Below are positions 1-8,214 of a stretch of DNA of 64,000 nucleotides, in pieces. Origin of the DNA: Chitinophaga cymbidii (lineage in GTDB: Bacteria; Bacteroidota; Bacteroidia; Chitinophagales; Chitinophagaceae). A model generated the notes under the pieces. The model ran no database searches, was not told where the DNA came from, and saw only the letters and a program-made list of their open reading frames with translations. The stretch's first letter is position 1. Each line of letters opens with the position of its first letter. Location: positions 2,542,001 to 2,606,000 of the forward strand of contig NZ_BKAU01000001.1 in assembly GCF_007992715.1 (NCBI RefSeq), given 5' to 3'. The translations under genes were made by a program, and so were the position numbers.

Positions 1-18
1 AAAGACGGGAAAAGGATC

Positions 19-1026
19 ATGGTGCGCCAGCACCAGGCGGCGCTCACACGTTTGCTGGACAGCATCTATTATTACATCAGCATACACCGGTCCACTTCCT
101 GGCAGCGGCCGCAACAGGAGCCGGACCTTATCATGGACTTTTATCTGCAGGTGGAGGAAAACCTGCAGGACGTGATGATTGGGCTGGAACAGCACTTTTC
201 CGAATTTATGGAGATGGACAAACCATTACCTTTCAGTTATGCCGTTCTCGCCCGCAAGCAGCTGGCCCTGCGGCTGAAGGAAGTAGACTGGCTGGCCCGT
301 GCACCGGCGCTGGAACACGCCCTCGTGGCGCTGATCTTCCGGCCGGTGCGGGAACTGATCAACAATGCAAACGACCGCATCACCTTTCGCGAGCTGTTCT
401 ATCACCGGGACCTGCTCAGCCAGCTGGTGCAGCTCACCACGCTGGACCTTGTGCCGGTAGACCGTTTTTCCTGGCAGGTGCATTACATCCTGCAGCACAT
501 GAATTTCAATACGCTCGAATATTACCTTTATTGCACGGAACGCATCCGCACAAAGCTGCAGCAATATAAAAAGCTGACGGACCGCATCGCCTGCCTGAAA
601 TGGTTCATCAGGGAAGTGAAAGGTATTCCACCGGGAATGAACGGATCAGGGCTGGATATGACGCAGCCACCTGTCAGCAGGCAATTGCTCCGCTGGCTGG
701 AAGACGAGAAGCAATACCTGCAGGAGCTGCACGCCGCCAGCAGGGAAGCGCGCATTCTTACCAATCTCACGCTCCCGCAGTTGACGTTGCTGGTGCGGCT
801 GTTCGTTGACGAGGGCATCATTGCCAGCACTTCCACGGAACAGGTGCTGCGGTTTGTAGCCAGTGTGCTCACGGCTAACCAGGCCGGCGCCGCCACCGGC
901 GATAACTTCGAAGCACGCTACCATCATCCCGCGCTTGCCACCATTCAGTCCTGCAAAGCCACCATCGCGCGGCTGGCAGCCCGTTTGCAGGAATACGAGA
1001 TCAGCCTTCATGCATATGCTGGTTAA
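19..1026 (+). CDS. Hypothetical protein, possibly 5'-truncated by the window edge
   Basis: I do not recognise this family. The 335-residue product is polar and looks mostly helical, with many Leu/Gln/Arg-rich stretches and no signal peptide or membrane segment, so it is probably cytoplasmic. The frame is open back to base 1 with no stop, so the true start may lie outside the window. ATG at 19 is the first visible start and follows an AAAAGG stretch. An RteC-like gene starts 38 bp downstream on the same strand, so the two may be cotranscribed, and a regulatory partner role is possible but not shown by any motif. Confidence 0.7.
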   Translation: MVRQHQAALTRLLDSIYYYISIHRSTSWQRPQQEPDLIMDFYLQVEENLQDVMIGLEQHFSEFMEMDKPLPFSYAVLARKQLALRLKEVDWLARAPALEHALVALIFRPVRELINNANDRITFRELFYHRDLLSQLVQLTTLDLVPVDRFSWQVHYILQHMNFNTLEYYLYCTERIRTKLQQYKKLTDRIACLKWFIREVKGIPPGMNGSGLDMTQPPVSRQLLRWLEDEKQYLQELHAASREARILTNLTLPQLTLLVRLFVDEGIIASTSTEQVLRFVASVLTANQAGAATGDNFEARYHHPALATIQSCKATIARLAARLQEYEISLHAYAG

Positions 1027-1064
1027 CGAACTATTTACAAAATCCCAATGTAAAATCTCATCCG

Positions 1065-1946
1065 ATGAAACAAGATTTTATCGCCATCCAGGAGGCGTTG
1101 TTTGAACAGCTCGCCCTGCATGAAACCCAAACGCCCAACCTGCTGGAGCGGACCAAAAGAGGCGCGCAGATAGTCGGCAAAGTGCTGGCGCAGCTGAAAG
1201 CGCATGTGCTGGAAAATGATTTTGAAAGCAAGGAAGAAGAGATCACATTTTACAAAATCATCTTCCCCAACATCCACAGCCAGAATGTTTACTACAGCCG
1301 TCTCTTCCGCATTGAAGCGGACAGTCCCCGTAAAGTACCGGCGGAATACAAGCGTTTCCTGGAGCAGGAGAACGAGCGCATCAACCTGTTTTTTGAAGAG
1401 CACGGCGCGTTGTTCATCTACCATCGCAGCAAAGCCAGTGATATGGATGAAGTGTATTTCCTGCGTAACAGTCTTTATAACAATAACTATCCGGATGACC
1501 TGGATGGCATGCTGGACACACGTTTCTGCAATCCCAATTCCATCCGGCTCGGTGAGCTGATGGGGCTCGAGCGCGTAAAGGAATACCTGGAAAAGGCGAT
1601 GGAAAAAGCAGATGCCGCGCTGGAAGAAAGCAGGAGAGCGCTCAAACCGCAACTGGTATGGACCGCCCGGAAGGCGGACCTGGCGGAGCTTGGATATGCC
1701 ATCTATGCGTCCAAAGCGCTGAACCACGGGCGCGCGGAGCTGAAGCAGATATTCGCATGGCTGGAAGCTTCTTTCAGCATCTCGCTGGGTAACCCCTACA
1801 GTATTTTCCGGGATCTGCGCGTGCGCAAAGGAGAGCGGGCCCGCTTTTCAGAAGTGATGAAATCAGCGCTTGAAAAGCTGATGGAAGAGATGGATGAGGA
1901 TACTTCCCGCGCATTCAACGGTGGCAAAGCGCCGCGTCATCCATGA
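1065..1946 (+). CDS. RteC domain-containing protein
   Basis: This 293-residue protein resembles RteC of Bacteroides conjugative transposons, a winged-helix activator of excision genes. Residues about 60-85 carry the family's FYK..FPNI..YYSRLF block. Residues about 195-275 carry the C-terminal block beginning LVWTARKADLAELGYAIYAS and ending in an RKGERARF/MDE segment, which matches the DNA-contacting half of the family. There is no signal peptide. No integrase, excisionase, mobilisation or tetracycline-resistance gene lies nearby, so this is probably a chromosomal homologue with another target rather than part of an intact element. It follows the unknown gene by 38 bp. Confidence 0.75.
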   Translation: MKQDFIAIQEALFEQLALHETQTPNLLERTKRGAQIVGKVLAQLKAHVLENDFESKEEEITFYKIIFPNIHSQNVYYSRLFRIEADSPRKVPAEYKRFLEQENERINLFFEEHGALFIYHRSKASDMDEVYFLRNSLYNNNYPDDLDGMLDTRFCNPNSIRLGELMGLERVKEYLEKAMEKADAALEESRRALKPQLVWTARKADLAELGYAIYASKALNHGRAELKQIFAWLEASFSISLGNPYSIFRDLRVRKGERARFSEVMKSALEKLMEEMDEDTSRAFNGGKAPRHP

Positions 1947-1954
1947 CCTTTGCT

Positions 1955-2000
1955 TTTGCAGGAGAGGATTTTTAGCAATATCTTCGGTTTTTGCTAAAAA
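1955..2000 (+). promoter_or_regulatory. Candidate promoter plus 10-bp inverted repeat upstream of the M1 peptidase gene
   Basis: TTTG at 1955-1958 is followed after 20 bp by TATCTTCG at 1979-1986, close to the Bacteroidota pattern TTTG-N19-TAnnTTTG. A perfect inverted repeat TTTTTAGCAA/TTGCTAAAAA (1969-1978 and 1991-2000) surrounds the proposed -7 box. It could be an operator, or the AT-rich 3' hairpin of the preceding rteC-like transcript. Confidence 0.35.
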
Positions 2001-2009
2001 ATCTGCTTC

Positions 2010-3848
2010 ATGAAATATCTTGTATTTGCCGGCCTCATTCTGACGGCCGCAGCATGTAACCAGAGAAAATCTTCACAGTACACGGAGGCCGCCCAACCCG
2101 GCGCCAAAGACCTGCACACTTTATCCAACGCGGACAGCATCCACCTGCAGCACCTTCACCTTGATATTGCGGTGGATTTCAACGCGCACACCATCAGCGG
2201 CCTTGCTGCGTGGACTATCAGCAACAAGTCCGGCGCCACCGTGCTGCACCTGGATACCCGCGGCCTGTCGATTGACAGCGTGACGGTAGACGGCAGGAAA
2301 GCAGATCACAGCCTGGATGCCGCCGCGCCCATGCTTGGCAGCCGCCTTAACATCCCTGTGGAAGCAGATTCCAGGCTGGTCAATATCTGGTATAAAACCG
2401 GCAGCAATGCTACCGCCCTGCAATGGCTGGAACCTTCGCAGACCCTCGGCAAACAACATCCTTTCCTCTACACCCAATCCGAATCCATCTACGCCCGCAC
2501 CTGGATTCCCTGTGCGGACGGCCCCGGCATCCGCTTTACGTACGATGCCCGCGTCACTGTACCGAAAGGACTGATGGCCCTGATGAGCGCCGAAAATACG
2601 CAGCAGCGCAGCGACAGCGGCATCTATCATTTTAAAATGGAACAACCCGTGCCAGCCTACCTGATGGCGCTGGCGGTGGGCGATATCGGTTTTAAAGCGA
2701 TCGACGCCCGCACCGGCGTGTACGCGGAACCGGCCATGCTGGAGAAAGCGCACAACGAATTTGCGGAAGTGGGAAAGATGGTGACCACTGCAGAAGGATT
2801 GTACGGCCCTTACCGCTGGGGCAGGTACGATGTGCTCGTGCTGCCGCCGGGATTCCCGCTGGGCGGCATGGAAAACCCCCGCCTTACATTCGCCACGCCC
2901 ACGATCATCGCGGGTGACCGCTCGCTGGTAAGCCTCATTGCGCACGAGCTGGCGCACAGCTGGAGCGGCAACCTGGTAACGAACGCTACCTGGGAAGATT
3001 TCTGGCTGAATGAAGGATTCACCGTATACTTCGAGCGCCGCATCATGGAAGCGATGATGGGCGCGGATTACGCAGATATGTTATGGGAGCTTGGCTACCA
3101 GGACCTGGAAGGCACCGTGACCGAACTCGGCACGGACAGTCGCGATACCTGGCTGAAGCTCGATCTCAAAGGCCGTGATCCCGACGAAGGACTGACGGAC
3201 ATCGCTTATGAAAAAGGCGCGCACTTCCTGCGGCGCATCGAAGAAACCGCCGGCCGCGCAAAGATCGATACGTTCCTGCGTCATTATTTTGATTCGCATG
3301 CATTCCAGACCATGAACACCGAACAGTTCCTGCAATACCTCAACGCAAAGCTGCTCAACGGCGATACCACCAAAGTGAATGTGAACGAATGGGTATACGG
3401 CCCCGGCATCCCGGAAGATTGTCCCCGTGCGAAACAAAAGCTCTTTTCAAAAGTAGATGAAGCGCGCAAACAGTTCCTCGAAAACGGCCAGTTGCCGAAC
3501 GCGGAATGGTCTTCCCACGAGTGGCTGCACTTCCTGCGCAAAATGCCGCGGCCATTGACCATGCAGCAGATGACGGCGCTGGACAATGCTTTCCATTTCA
3601 CACAGACCGGCAACAGCGAAGTGGCGGACCTCTGGTTCATCATGGCCGTGGCGGCGGAGTATACACCGGCGTATCCGGCCATGGAACAGTTCCTCAGTCA
3701 GGTAGGCCGCAGGAAATTCCTCACGCCGCTTTACACAGAAATGATGAAAACACCCAAAGGCCGTGAAATGGCCATCCGCATTTACGGAAAATATAAACAG
3801 AACTATCATCCGCTGGCACAGGAATCGCTGGGCAAGCTGATCAAATAA
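2010..3848 (+). CDS. M1 family aminopeptidase, predicted lipoprotein
   Basis: This is a 612-residue zinc metallopeptidase of the M1 family (leukotriene-A4-hydrolase/aminopeptidase N type), which removes N-terminal residues from peptides. The substrate-anchoring GGMEN motif is at 285-289. HELAH is at 312-316, with zinc ligands H312, H316 and E335 (in LNEGFT) and catalytic E313. Tyr400 in YEKGAHF is the likely transition-state tyrosine. A short hydrophobic leader ends at Cys16 after Ala-Ala-Ala, so it is probably lipid-anchored and acts at the envelope. A helical C-terminal domain of LTA4-hydrolase type probably follows the catalytic domain. It appears to be a single-gene unit. Confidence 0.9.
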   Translation: MKYLVFAGLILTAAACNQRKSSQYTEAAQPGAKDLHTLSNADSIHLQHLHLDIAVDFNAHTISGLAAWTISNKSGATVLHLDTRGLSIDSVTVDGRKADHSLDAAAPMLGSRLNIPVEADSRLVNIWYKTGSNATALQWLEPSQTLGKQHPFLYTQSESIYARTWIPCADGPGIRFTYDARVTVPKGLMALMSAENTQQRSDSGIYHFKMEQPVPAYLMALAVGDIGFKAIDARTGVYAEPAMLEKAHNEFAEVGKMVTTAEGLYGPYRWGRYDVLVLPPGFPLGGMENPRLTFATPTIIAGDRSLVSLIAHELAHSWSGNLVTNATWEDFWLNEGFTVYFERRIMEAMMGADYADMLWELGYQDLEGTVTELGTDSRDTWLKLDLKGRDPDEGLTDIAYEKGAHFLRRIEETAGRAKIDTFLRHYFDSHAFQTMNTEQFLQYLNAKLLNGDTTKVNVNEWVYGPGIPEDCPRAKQKLFSKVDEARKQFLENGQLPNAEWSSHEWLHFLRKMPRPLTMQQMTALDNAFHFTQTGNSEVADLWFIMAVAAEYTPAYPAMEQFLSQVGRRKFLTPLYTEMMKTPKGREMAIRIYGKYKQNYHPLAQESLGKLIK

Positions 3849-3907
3849 AACGGGGGGCGTGATGCAGATGAATTTGATGGGCAGATTTTTTGTTACATCT
3901 TCGTTAC

Positions 3908-4828
3908 ATGAACAGTCCATCCGCATCACGCCCGTTGTTGTTTCTGCGGTCACTCCAGGCAGCTTTCAAGGCGCTGTCCGCTTCCGATCCCTTACGGCTG
4001 GCCGGGGCCACGGCGTTTTTCACCACCTTCGCGCTTCCCGCCATCCTGATCATCATCCTCTCGGCTTTACGCCTGGTATTCATTCCAAGGAATATCAGCC
4101 GGCAACTGTTCACGCAACTGGAAGAGCTGGTCGGCCGCGAAACCACGCAGGACCTGATCCATACGCTGCGGGCGTTCCGCAGCATTGCGGAAAACTGGCT
4201 GATCGCTATCGGCGGGTTTATCTTTCTTTTGTTTGTGGCAACCACTTTGTTCAAGGTGATCAAGGATTCACTGAACCAGGTATGGGCCATCCGTTCCGTT
4301 CGCCGCCGGAGCTTTAAAAGCATCATGCGCTCCCGTTTACGCGGTGTGCTGGTGATACTTTTCACCGGCTTCCTCTTCATCCTCGGCCTTTTCTTCGAAA
4401 CCGCGCTCGCCTTTTTGGGAAAATATATCCAGCAACTGGTGCCCGAACTGGTCACCTATTACCGCAGCGCATTCAGCTATCTCATTACTATCGTCACAGC
4501 TACTTTGTGGTTTGCCCTGGTATTTTACCTGTTGCCGGACGGCAGGCCGCGCTGGAAGATACTGTTCACCGGGGCATTGGTAACCAGCATCCTGTTCAAT
4601 ATCGGCAAGCTGGTGCTGCGCTGGCTGCTCACCTATAGCAATATCAACAGCATATACGGCGCTTCCGCGTCTATTGTGCTGTTGTTGCTGTTCGTGTTTT
4701 ATTGTTCGCTGATCTTTTATTTCGGTGCGTCGTTCACGAATGTGTGGGCGGATGCGAACGGTGTGCCGGTGGAGCCGTTGCCGTATGCGAAGAAGTACAG
4801 GATTGCGGATGTAAAGGAGGAGGAATAA
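3908..4828 (+). CDS. YihY/virulence factor BrkB family inner-membrane protein
   Basis: The 306-residue product has about six hydrophobic helices (roughly 33-57, 97-118, 146-172, 188-208, 217-240 and 253-275) and the family's YGASASIV segment at 250-257 before the last helix, followed by a charged tail. YihY/BrkB proteins are inner-membrane proteins of uncertain biochemical role. BrkB was once linked to serum resistance in Bordetella, and the RNase BN label given to this family was wrong. I chose ATG 3908; an in-frame TTG at 3890 would add six residues. It lies 60 bp after the peptidase gene. Confidence 0.88.
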   Translation: MNSPSASRPLLFLRSLQAAFKALSASDPLRLAGATAFFTTFALPAILIIILSALRLVFIPRNISRQLFTQLEELVGRETTQDLIHTLRAFRSIAENWLIAIGGFIFLLFVATTLFKVIKDSLNQVWAIRSVRRRSFKSIMRSRLRGVLVILFTGFLFILGLFFETALAFLGKYIQQLVPELVTYYRSAFSYLITIVTATLWFALVFYLLPDGRPRWKILFTGALVTSILFNIGKLVLRWLLTYSNINSIYGASASIVLLLLFVFYCSLIFYFGASFTNVWADANGVPVEPLPYAKKYRIADVKEEE

Positions 4829-4926
4829 AAGATGAAATTAAAATCTACTGCTCATTTAATCGTGGCATAATAATTCGACCCGCTACGGTATGTTATACAG
4901 ATTCTTCAAATCTTAAAATGTATCGT

Positions 4927-6084
4927 ATGAAGGCGGCCGTTTTTCACAAAGCAGGAGATATACAGGTAGACACCGTAGACGATCCGGTCATCCAGGACAG
5001 CCGGGACGTGATCCTGAAAGTTACTTCCACCGCTATATGCGGGTCCGATCTGCACATCCTCAGCGGCGCCGTGCCGCAGGCTTCGAACCTCATTATGGGG
5101 CATGAGTTCATGGGCATTGTGGAAGAAGTGGGACAAAATATCACCCACCTGAAAAAAGGCGACAGGGTAGTAGTGCCATTTCCTATCGCCTGCGGCTCCT
5201 GTTTCTTCTGCACGCACGGTGCTTCCGTGAACTGCGAAAACTCCAATCATAAACATTATGGTCCCAATGGCGACATGCTGGATGAGAAAGGCGGCGCCCT
5301 CTTCGGGTACACGGACCTGTACGGCGGCTACGCGGGCGGTCAGGCGGAATATGTGCGCGTGCCTTATGCGGATGTTAGTCCGCGTAAAGTGCCGGACCAT
5401 CTGACGGATGAACAGGCCCTTTTCCTGACGGACATATTCCCGACGGGATGGACGGCCATCGACTGGGCACAGCTGAAAGGCGGGGAGGTGGTGGCCATCT
5501 TCGGATCGGGACCGGTGGGCCTCATGGCGCAAAAGGCCGCCTGGCTGAACGGCGCTTCACGGGTATTTGCGATCGATCCGCTGGATTACCGGCTGGAAAA
5601 GGCCCGGCTCGTCAATAACGTGGAAACCATCAACCCGCATGATACAGATCCTGTAGAAGTGATCCGTGCCGCCACGGCAGGCCGCGGAGCGGATGTATGC
5701 GTGGATGCCGTAGGCTTTGAGCCGGAGCGCTCCTTTATGGATAAAGTGAAGGCCACCATCAATTTTGAAAAAGGTTCCATCAGCGTACTGGAAATGTGCT
5801 TCAAGGCGGTGAGAAGAAGCGGCACCGTCACCATCATGGGCGTGTACGGCAGCCCGTATGACAACTTCCCCGTTTTCCGGATGTTCGATAAAGGAATTAC
5901 CATCCGGCAGGGACAGGCGCCGGTATTGAATTACATCGATAAGCTGATAGAGCTGGTCAGCACCGGCAAAGTAGTGCTGGACGATATTATCTCCCATTCG
6001 CTTCCGCTCAGCGAAGCGGCGCATGCTTACAAGATTTTTGACAAGAAGGAAGACGATTGTGTGAAAGTGGTATTGAAGCCATAG
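4927..6084 (+). CDS. Zinc-dependent alcohol dehydrogenase (MDR family)
   Basis: This 385-residue enzyme is of the glutathione-independent formaldehyde dehydrogenase-like subgroup of medium-chain zinc dehydrogenases and should oxidise an alcohol or aldehyde with NAD(P)+. Catalytic-zinc ligands are C38, H59 and E60 (in AICGSD and MGHE). The structural-zinc cysteines C89, C92, C95 and C103 are all present. The Rossmann motif GSGPVG is at 193-198. ATG 4927 gives the usual MKAAVF start; ATG 4918 would add three residues. It converges on the FAD-Rieske gene with only 28 bp between stops. No signal peptide, so cytoplasmic. The substrate cannot be read from the sequence. Confidence 0.88.
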   Translation: MKAAVFHKAGDIQVDTVDDPVIQDSRDVILKVTSTAICGSDLHILSGAVPQASNLIMGHEFMGIVEEVGQNITHLKKGDRVVVPFPIACGSCFFCTHGASVNCENSNHKHYGPNGDMLDEKGGALFGYTDLYGGYAGGQAEYVRVPYADVSPRKVPDHLTDEQALFLTDIFPTGWTAIDWAQLKGGEVVAIFGSGPVGLMAQKAAWLNGASRVFAIDPLDYRLEKARLVNNVETINPHDTDPVEVIRAATAGRGADVCVDAVGFEPERSFMDKVKATINFEKGSISVLEMCFKAVRRSGTVTIMGVYGSPYDNFPVFRMFDKGITIRQGQAPVLNYIDKLIELVSTGKVVLDDIISHSLPLSEAAHAYKIFDKKEDDCVKVVLKP

Positions 6085-6112
6085 CTGGATTGAGAGGCCG
6101 GCAGGGAGGGTT

Positions 6113-7657
6113 TCAATGCCTTCCCTGCTCTGTTGCCAGTGTGGATACCCCCACCTTTTCCAAAGCCCTGTCCGCCGGCCCCGTCAATACATTTCCATCC
6201 ACATCGTACCGCGCGCCGTGGCAGGGGCAGTCCCACGACCGCTCCGCGCTGTTCCATTTCACATCGCAACGCATATGCGTACACACCGGGTGAATGGCAT
6301 GCACCTCCCCGCTTTCGCTTTTGTAGACCGCCAGCTTCTGATCTTCATATTTCACTACCTTGCCTTCGCCCGGCGCGAGGGCGGAAAGTCCGGGTATGTT
6401 TTCGGCCGGCAGGAATTTTTCCGCGAATTGTTTTACCACGTCCGCATTATGTTTGATAAAATTGGTAAACCCCGCCACCGGCTTGATGCGGTTGGGATCA
6501 AACAATTCCGTGTAAGGCGAAGGTTCCTGCAGGATCAGCTGCCGCAGCAATAACGCGGCCACGCTGCTGTATACCATGCCGTTGCCGCTATATCCGGTGG
6601 CAACAAATATATGTTCCTGTTCGCCAGGAAGGTGGCCGATGTAAGGCAGGCCGTCCGCCGGCTCAAAGTATTGTGAAGACCAGCGGTAGCAAACTTCGCG
6701 GACCGGGAAATGCTGGCGGACGATGGATTCCAGCTCGCGGAAACATCGTCCGGTTTCCTCTTCATGTCCTGTTTTATGGTCCATTCCCCCGGCTACCAGG
6801 TATTTTTGTCCATCTACCACCTGCGTGCGGTAGTAGTTGTAAGGATCATGCATGTCGTACGCAAGATCTTCCGGGTATTGATCGTTCTCGAGCGTAACCG
6901 CCATGGCGTAGCTCCGCCAGGGCGCGCAACGGAGGTGCAGCAGGTTGATGCCCGGTGGAATGTGTGTCGCGTAAACAATATCTACAGCGCTGAAGCGGCC
7001 TTTGATGGTGATCACTTCCATGCGGTCGTTCTTTTCTATTGCCTGCACGGGGCATTCCTGCACGATGGCGCCGCCGAGTTCTTCGAACACGCGGGCAAGG
7101 CCATGCACATAGAGAGTGGGGTTGAATTTCGCCTGCCCCTTTGCCTGCATCGCTTTGGTGAAAGGTATGGGCACGGGGATGCCGGTAGTATACCGCACGT
7201 CCAGTCCCGCCGCTTCCGAAGCCTTCCTGATATCTTCCAGCTCCCGCTCCTGCTTTTCATCCTGTGCAAACAGGAAAGCGTCCGCTTCCATGAAGTCGCA
7301 ATCGATCAGGTAGCGTTTGCAATTCGTATTGATCAGTTCAATCGCCTCCTTCGTGGCGCGGGCCACGAGGGCGGCATTTTCTTCCCCGAAGTTTTTGCTG
7401 ATAGTGGTGTATGGCGTGTCCAGCAAGGTGTTCAGGTGAGCCGTGGTGCCGCCGGTAGTGCCAAAGCAGAGATTACGGGCTTCCAGCACCAGGCATTTTT
7501 TCCCGGCCTCCTGCAGCAGCAGCGCAGTGCTGATGCCGGTGATGCCGCCGCCGATAACGATCACATCGTAATGGTGGTCCGCAACATCCCTGTCGCTTTT
7601 ATAGATGCCGGTATGGTCCTGCCAGAGACTCGTGCAGTTTCCGTCGCGATGTATCAT
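6113..7657 (-). CDS. FAD-dependent oxidoreductase with C-terminal Rieske [2Fe-2S] domain
   Basis: The 514-residue protein joins a DAO-type FAD oxidoreductase to a Rieske domain. The dinucleotide-binding motif GGGITG is at 36-41. The Rieske ligands are complete: C459-x-H461 and C477-x-x-H480, within CTH and CPCHG. Electrons probably pass between FAD and the cluster, but substrate and partner are unknown. I start at ATG 7657; a longer frame begins with TTG at 7690 and adds 11 residues with no supporting signal. There is no export signal. Genes of this type often accompany stress-response clusters in Bacteroidota, which fits its neighbours here. Confidence 0.87.
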   Translation of the reverse strand: MIHRDGNCTSLWQDHTGIYKSDRDVADHHYDVIVIGGGITGISTALLLQEAGKKCLVLEARNLCFGTTGGTTAHLNTLLDTPYTTISKNFGEENAALVARATKEAIELINTNCKRYLIDCDFMEADAFLFAQDEKQERELEDIRKASEAAGLDVRYTTGIPVPIPFTKAMQAKGQAKFNPTLYVHGLARVFEELGGAIVQECPVQAIEKNDRMEVITIKGRFSAVDIVYATHIPPGINLLHLRCAPWRSYAMAVTLENDQYPEDLAYDMHDPYNYYRTQVVDGQKYLVAGGMDHKTGHEEETGRCFRELESIVRQHFPVREVCYRWSSQYFEPADGLPYIGHLPGEQEHIFVATGYSGNGMVYSSVAALLLRQLILQEPSPYTELFDPNRIKPVAGFTNFIKHNADVVKQFAEKFLPAENIPGLSALAPGEGKVVKYEDQKLAVYKSESGEVHAIHPVCTHMRCDVKWNSAERSWDCPCHGARYDVDGNVLTGPADRALEKVGVSTLATEQGRH

Positions 7658-7809
7658 ATGGGAAATTTTAATACATGGAAAATGTTCCAAATCACATGCC
7701 GGGAAAGTAACAGCAGTAAGGATTTTATGGTTTAATAAGGTATTTTCCTTACATTTATCTTACACTGTTAGTTAATTATTGCTCAGGCTATTAAGACGAA
7801 AGAAAATTG

Positions 7810-8214
7810 ATGAAATCTACGATCACCTGTGTTTTGATCGATGACGATATAGATGATCAGGAGATTTTTTTGTATGCTATGCATGAAATTAGCCCGGATA
7901 TTACCTGCCGCTTCTTTAGCGACGGTGATGTGGCTGTTCGGAAATTGAAGGAAGAAAAAGATTTCCTCCCTGATTGTTTTTTCATTGATCTTAACATGCC
8001 CAGAATGGACGGCCGTACCTGCCTTGCGGAAATCAAAAAGATTGACCGCCTGAAAGACGTGCCTGTAGCCATTTACACTACCTCCGCTGATCCGAAGGAC
8101 ATGGAAGAAACACGCAACGCGGGAGCGGATGATTATATTATCAAGGAAGCAAGTTTCGATGATCTTAAACCGCGGTTAGTTTCATTCCTGCAGCATATTG
8201 AAGAAAATGGTTGA
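7810..8214 (+). CDS. Single-domain response regulator
   Basis: This 134-residue receiver domain has no output domain. The acidic pocket is D11-D13, the phosphoacceptor is D60 in IDLNMP, the switch Thr/Ser lies in IYTTSADP, and the conserved Lys in IIKEAS. Such stand-alone receivers relay phosphoryl groups or bind target proteins. The next gene, a histidine kinase, starts at 8207 inside its last codons (8-bp overlap), which suggests translational coupling and makes that kinase its likely partner. The start is ATG 7810; the TTG just before it is not needed. Confidence 0.9.
   Translation: MKSTITCVLIDDDIDDQEIFLYAMHEISPDITCRFFSDGDVAVRKLKEEKDFLPDCFFIDLNMPRMDGRTCLAEIKKIDRLKDVPVAIYTTSADPKDMEETRNAGADDYIIKEASFDDLKPRLVSFLQHIEENG

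Noticed and set aside
6101..6127. Terminator between the alcohol dehydrogenase and FAD-Rieske genes
   Set aside because: The GCAGGGA/TTCCCTGC stem is imperfect, lies partly in the coding sequence and lacks a T-tract on either side.
7657..7809. Promoter for the response regulator/kinase pair
   Set aside because: The gap is AT-rich with several TA..TTTA-like strings, but none has a TTTG about 19 bp upstream.
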